A stretch of DNA of 64,000 bases from CAYTLW01 sp964438735 (GTDB taxonomy: Bacteria > Myxococcota_A > UBA9042), in assembly GCA_964438735.1 (NCBI GenBank), contig CAYTLW010000026.1, positions 1 to 64,000 of the forward strand. Reading direction: 5' to 3'. This document shows, one piece after another, positions 61,192 through 64,000 of the stretch. The stretch's first letter is position 1; each line of letters opens with the position of its first letter. The notes beneath the pieces are model-generated. The model was not told the origin of the DNA, ran no database searches, and was given only the letters and a program-made list of their open reading frames with translations. The translations under genes were made by a program, and so were the position numbers.

Positions 61192-62970
61192 GTGAATGTG
61201 CGCCTCCCGGCCTCTGCTTGCACGATCTTCGCCATGGTGGGGGCGCTATGTGTGGTCGCCTGCGGCAGCCAGAACCCGCCATCCAACGCCCCTTTTGACA
61301 GCACGGGCTACTTCAGCGGCGGCGATGTGCTCAGCGGCGCCGACGTCGCCGACAGCAGCTGCATCGGCGGCACCGGCGAGTCCTGCAACAGCGATGCAGA
61401 CTGCGACGACGGCCTGGCCTGCACCGCCGACAGCTGCGACCCCTGCAACCAGAAGTGCCACGCCGAAGTGAGCGCCGATAACTGCCTGGTGGCCGGCAAA
61501 TGCTGGGCCGCAGACGACGGCCCCCTGCCCTGCATTCGCTGCAAGCCGGAGACCTCCAATACCGGCCTGACGCCTACACCCAACGCCCCTTGCGACGACG
61601 GCGATGCCTGCACGTCTGAGACGGTCTGTAACGACTCTGGCACCTGCCAGGGCAAGGCTATCGAGGGCTGCTGCGAGGTGGCCAAGGATTGCGACGACGA
61701 CGATGCGTGTACCGCCGACGCCTGCGACGACAAGACGAAGACTTGCAGCCACGAGGCGGTGGCGGACTGCTGCAGCACCGGCGCCTGCTGCGGCCCGGCC
61801 ACCGGCAAAGTGCTGCCCGCCGGCACCAAGTGCGCCGAGGAGGTGCTGACCATCCAGTACCAATGCGACGGGCCGACGGTGCAGCGCCGCATCGCCCACC
61901 CCGGCTGCGACGGCAAGGGAGCTGATGGCTGCTCCAAGGAGGCCGCGCACGCCGTCTGGGGACAATGGCAGGACGTGGAGACGTGCACTGGGGCCAAGAA
62001 ATGCCTGATGATCTCCAGCGACATCCAGCCCACATGCAGCACCACCAGCGGCGGCGGCAGCTGCAAGGCACACGCCGACTGCGAGGACTACCTGCCCTGC
62101 ACCCTGTCGTTCTGCGACGCCGGCAAGTGCGGCAACTTCGCCAAGGAGGCCGGCACCAAGTGCGGCCAGACCGCCATCGCCACGGAGTACGGCTGCGACG
62201 GCTTCGGCGACGGCAGCGACATCCAGGTGCGGCAGGGCTTTGCCGCCTGCGATGGCGTCAGCGGCGCTTGCGACGCCAACAGCGGCGTCTACGCCTGGGG
62301 CCCCTGGAAGCCGCACGAGCTCTGCGCCAGCGGCACCTCCTGCAGCGTGCCCGACTCGAGCCAGCCGGGCACCTGCGTCAAGGGCCCGCCGCCGACCAAG
62401 TGCAAGCCGGGCAGCAAATGCTGCACCGCCGACGGTCAATACGCGCCCAAAGCCACCAAATGCGGCACCTCGAAGATGAAGACCGAGTACTTCTGCAACG
62501 GCGGCGGCAACGGCAGCGACGTGATGAAGAAGTACGCCTACTCGGGCTGCAGCGGCTACTCGACGTCATGCTCCTCGTCGTCCAGCAACCTGAACTGGGT
62601 CACCGAGACCTACAAGAAGTGCAGCTCCAGCTACAAATGCCAGGTCAAGTACAAGAGCTCGCCGGGCACGTGCATCAAGGGCGACAAGTGCAAACCCGGC
62701 ACCACCTGCTGCCCCGACGGCCAGTACGCCGCCAAGGGCACCAAGTGCGGCAGCTCCTACTACAAGAAGCAGTACACCTGCAGCGGTTCGGGCAAGGGCA
62801 ATACGATCATGGTGCAGGAGGTGTGGCGGGGCTGCTCCGGCTACTCCACGTCGTGTTCTTCGTCGAGTTCGAACCTGTATTACGGGCCTTCGAAGAAGTA
62901 CAAGAAGTGTTCGTCGTCGACCAGTTGCAGCGTCAATTCGAGCGGAAGCTATGGCAGTTGCAAGAGTTGA
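61192..62970 (+). CDS. Cys-repeat lipoprotein with four six-Cys domains
   Basis: This 592-residue protein starts at GTG and has a signal ending CVVAC (Cys24). Residues about 55-200 are CDDGxxCT-type repeats. From about residue 200 come four related domains of roughly 75 residues separated by 20-30: each runs (G/A)-T-K-C, a Y-x-C, an x-C-x-G-x-x-x-x-C core and a K-K-C or C-x-x-x-x-x-C ending G-T-C or G-S-C. The last two share G-C-S-G-Y-S-T-S-C-S-S-S-S-S-N-L. I know no name for this domain. Ser- and Lys-rich linkers suggest a surface or secreted location. Confidence 0.75.
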   Translation: MNVRLPASACTIFAMVGALCVVACGSQNPPSNAPFDSTGYFSGGDVLSGADVADSSCIGGTGESCNSDADCDDGLACTADSCDPCNQKCHAEVSADNCLVAGKCWAADDGPLPCIRCKPETSNTGLTPTPNAPCDDGDACTSETVCNDSGTCQGKAIEGCCEVAKDCDDDDACTADACDDKTKTCSHEAVADCCSTGACCGPATGKVLPAGTKCAEEVLTIQYQCDGPTVQRRIAHPGCDGKGADGCSKEAAHAVWGQWQDVETCTGAKKCLMISSDIQPTCSTTSGGGSCKAHADCEDYLPCTLSFCDAGKCGNFAKEAGTKCGQTAIATEYGCDGFGDGSDIQVRQGFAACDGVSGACDANSGVYAWGPWKPHELCASGTSCSVPDSSQPGTCVKGPPPTKCKPGSKCCTADGQYAPKATKCGTSKMKTEYFCNGGGNGSDVMKKYAYSGCSGYSTSCSSSSSNLNWVTETYKKCSSSYKCQVKYKSSPGTCIKGDKCKPGTTCCPDGQYAAKGTKCGSSYYKKQYTCSGSGKGNTIMVQEVWRGCSGYSTSCSSSSSNLYYGPSKKYKKCSSSTSCSVNSSGSYGSCKS

Positions 62971-63003
62971 GCGGCGATGCCCGTCCAGCGGAAGTGGAGC
63001 GAG

Positions 63004-63849
63004 ATGAGATGGGCTCGGGCCGCCTTCGTGACGCTCTGCCTGGTACAGGTCGGCTGCAACGGTGCATCCGACGAGTCCGACACCATCTCCGGCGGTGAAC
63101 CCTGTCGCAAGATCGTCACCTCGAAGCAGGAGGCGTGTTCGGCCAAATCGGCCGCTGCCAACGCGTGCAACAACTGCGTCGCTGCTGCCGTGCCGACCGC
63201 CAAAGCGGTGACCTGCGCGTGCTGGGAACTCGGCGATGACTGCTACGTCGGCTCGCCGCCTGATGAGACGACCAACGTGCCTCCGCGACCAGCCCCGGAC
63301 CCTGAGTGCTGCGACCTGAAGCTGTCGTTCCATCCCGAAGGCGATGCCAGCGGTGTGCCGACGACCAAGCCGACGCTCGAGTTGGAGTTGGGCACCTGGG
63401 ATCACTGCGCGCAACGCTTCTTGCCCTACAAGGACCACCAATGGACCGAGTTGGCCACGGCGGGCCAGGGCTTGTTCCACGTGCACGCCTCGGTGCGAGT
63501 GAAGCTGCCTGGCCGCACCGGCAAGCACGCCAACGTGCAGTTCGTGGCCGCGGGGCTCGACGGGTGCGCGCCAGCCGCGAGTGGGTTCATTGGCCAACTG
63601 CAACTGAAGCCTGACCCGGAGAAGGCAGACTGGTGGACCTATCGCCAAGGCAAGCGCCCGGGTGTATTCGTGATCTTCAAGCCGGAGGCGTGCCAGGCCT
63701 GCCGTTACTGTGGCCATTGGGTCGACCTGCGCGTGGCCGTGCGCGACAACACCAACGGCGCCTGGGGTGAGGCCAGCGTGGTCTTGCGCACATACATGGA
63801 GAGCATCCACCCGGACTGTCTGAAGATTGCGAAATGCGGGCCGCCCTGA
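63004..63849 (+). CDS. Cys-containing lipoprotein of unknown function
   Basis: This 281-residue protein uses the second in-frame ATG, which has GGAG four bases upstream and gives a clean signal ending LVQVGC (Cys18); the first ATG at 62977 would add a polar N-terminus. About 16 further cysteines lie in two clusters: an N-terminal A-C-N-N-C ... C-A-C-W region and a C-terminal Q-A-C-R-Y-C-G-H-W. The middle is beta-rich (H-V-H-A-S-V-R-V-K-L). No domain was recognised. It follows the four-domain Cys lipoprotein by 33 bases in the same direction and is probably co-transcribed. Confidence 0.72.
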   Translation: MRWARAAFVTLCLVQVGCNGASDESDTISGGEPCRKIVTSKQEACSAKSAAANACNNCVAAAVPTAKAVTCACWELGDDCYVGSPPDETTNVPPRPAPDPECCDLKLSFHPEGDASGVPTTKPTLELELGTWDHCAQRFLPYKDHQWTELATAGQGLFHVHASVRVKLPGRTGKHANVQFVAAGLDGCAPAASGFIGQLQLKPDPEKADWWTYRQGKRPGVFVIFKPEACQACRYCGHWVDLRVAVRDNTNGAWGEASVVLRTYMESIHPDCLKIAKCGPP

Positions 63850-63861
63850 TTGCCAGAGACC

Positions 63862-64000
63862 TCAACTGCCACAGCCGGTCGCGATGGCCAGCGCTCGACA
63901 GACCTCGGTCATGCGGTACCGTCCCAACCGGCCGATGTAGCGCTTCAACCGGGCGCGCTCGACCGTCTGAACGTGATCGAGATTGACCGCCGAATCGCGC
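63862..64000 (-). CDS. C-terminal end of a MazF/PemK-type toxin
   Basis: The reading frame enters from the right edge and ends at TGA, so only the last ~46 residues are visible. They read S-A-V-N-L-D-H-V-Q-T-V-E-R, R-Y-I-G-R-L and M-T-E-V-C-R-A-L-A-I-A, which is the C-terminal helix and strand pattern of MazF/PemK mRNA endonucleases (typically V-N-L-x-Q-I-x-T-V-D-x-x-R-L, then I-G-x-L-x-x-x-x-M-x-x-V). An antitoxin would be expected upstream, outside the window. Confidence 0.75.
   Translation of the reverse strand, partial: RDSAVNLDHVQTVERARLKRYIGRLGRYRMTEVCRALAIATGCGS

Overview
The window is high-GC bacterial chromosome with about 46 genes packed on both strands. No rRNA, tRNA, CRISPR array, intact insertion sequence or prophage was seen, and no gap exceeds 300 bases. 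The gene content suggests Myxococcota or a related deltaproteobacterial lineage. About fifteen predicted lipoproteins occur in 64 kb. Several carry the CDDGNPCT and DDDCDG cysteine repeats typical of that group. There are also eukaryote-like proteins (PFK-2/FBPase-2, NACHT NTPase, P-domain, LEA/WHy) and a GlnRS with a YqeY-like tail. This assignment is inference from content, not a phylogeny.

Layout. 1-6.6 kb: the end of a PEGA protein; an atypical SDR and a WHy-domain lipoprotein on the minus strand; then a coupled trio of amidohydrolase lipoprotein, MopE-repeat/M15 peptidase lipoprotein and a second, active-site-depleted amidohydrolase. 6.6-18.2 kb: SWIM-SNF2 helicase overlapping truD, divergent glnS, a PrcB-like lipoprotein, a PHP-domain (CehA/McbA-like) lipoprotein and a radical SAM protein. 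18.3-28.7 kb: an enlarged GlmS behind a fused formiminotransferase-cyclodeaminase; manA, a two-domain FKBP lipoprotein, a leucine-dehydrogenase-like enzyme coupled to yjbQ, and a GCS2-CBS fusion.

28.8-40.8 kb: a very large Cys-repeat lipoprotein followed 19 bases later by a protein with two complete radical SAM halves; a convergent secreted metalloprotease; a Cys-repeat/P-domain lipoprotein; kbl coupled to another Cys-repeat lipoprotein; and a small TerB-like protein. 40.8-52.9 kb: a DUF350 membrane module of three genes, a lipoprotein, a NACHT NTPase carrying a lipoprotein signal, a Tat-exported flavin oxidase, a glycosyltransferase, a metal-binding-motif lipoprotein, an Ig-like lipoprotein and an M49-like protein without its zinc motif. 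53-64 kb: rlmD, PFK-2/FBPase-2, SEC-C methionine aminopeptidase, a PlsC/acyltransferase-like pair, a DUF1566 lipoprotein, aldehyde dehydrogenase, two Cys-rich lipoproteins and the end of a MazF-type toxin.

Two themes run through the window. First, translational coupling by ATGA/GTGA overlaps is common. Second, several genes without a Shine-Dalgarno have a -10-like hexamer (often YAYCCT) ending 5-10 bases before the start codon, as expected of leaderless mRNAs. The best candidates for undescribed biology are the Cys-repeat lipoprotein/double radical SAM pair, the lipoprotein-signal NACHT protein and the set of enzyme-family members that have lost catalytic residues.
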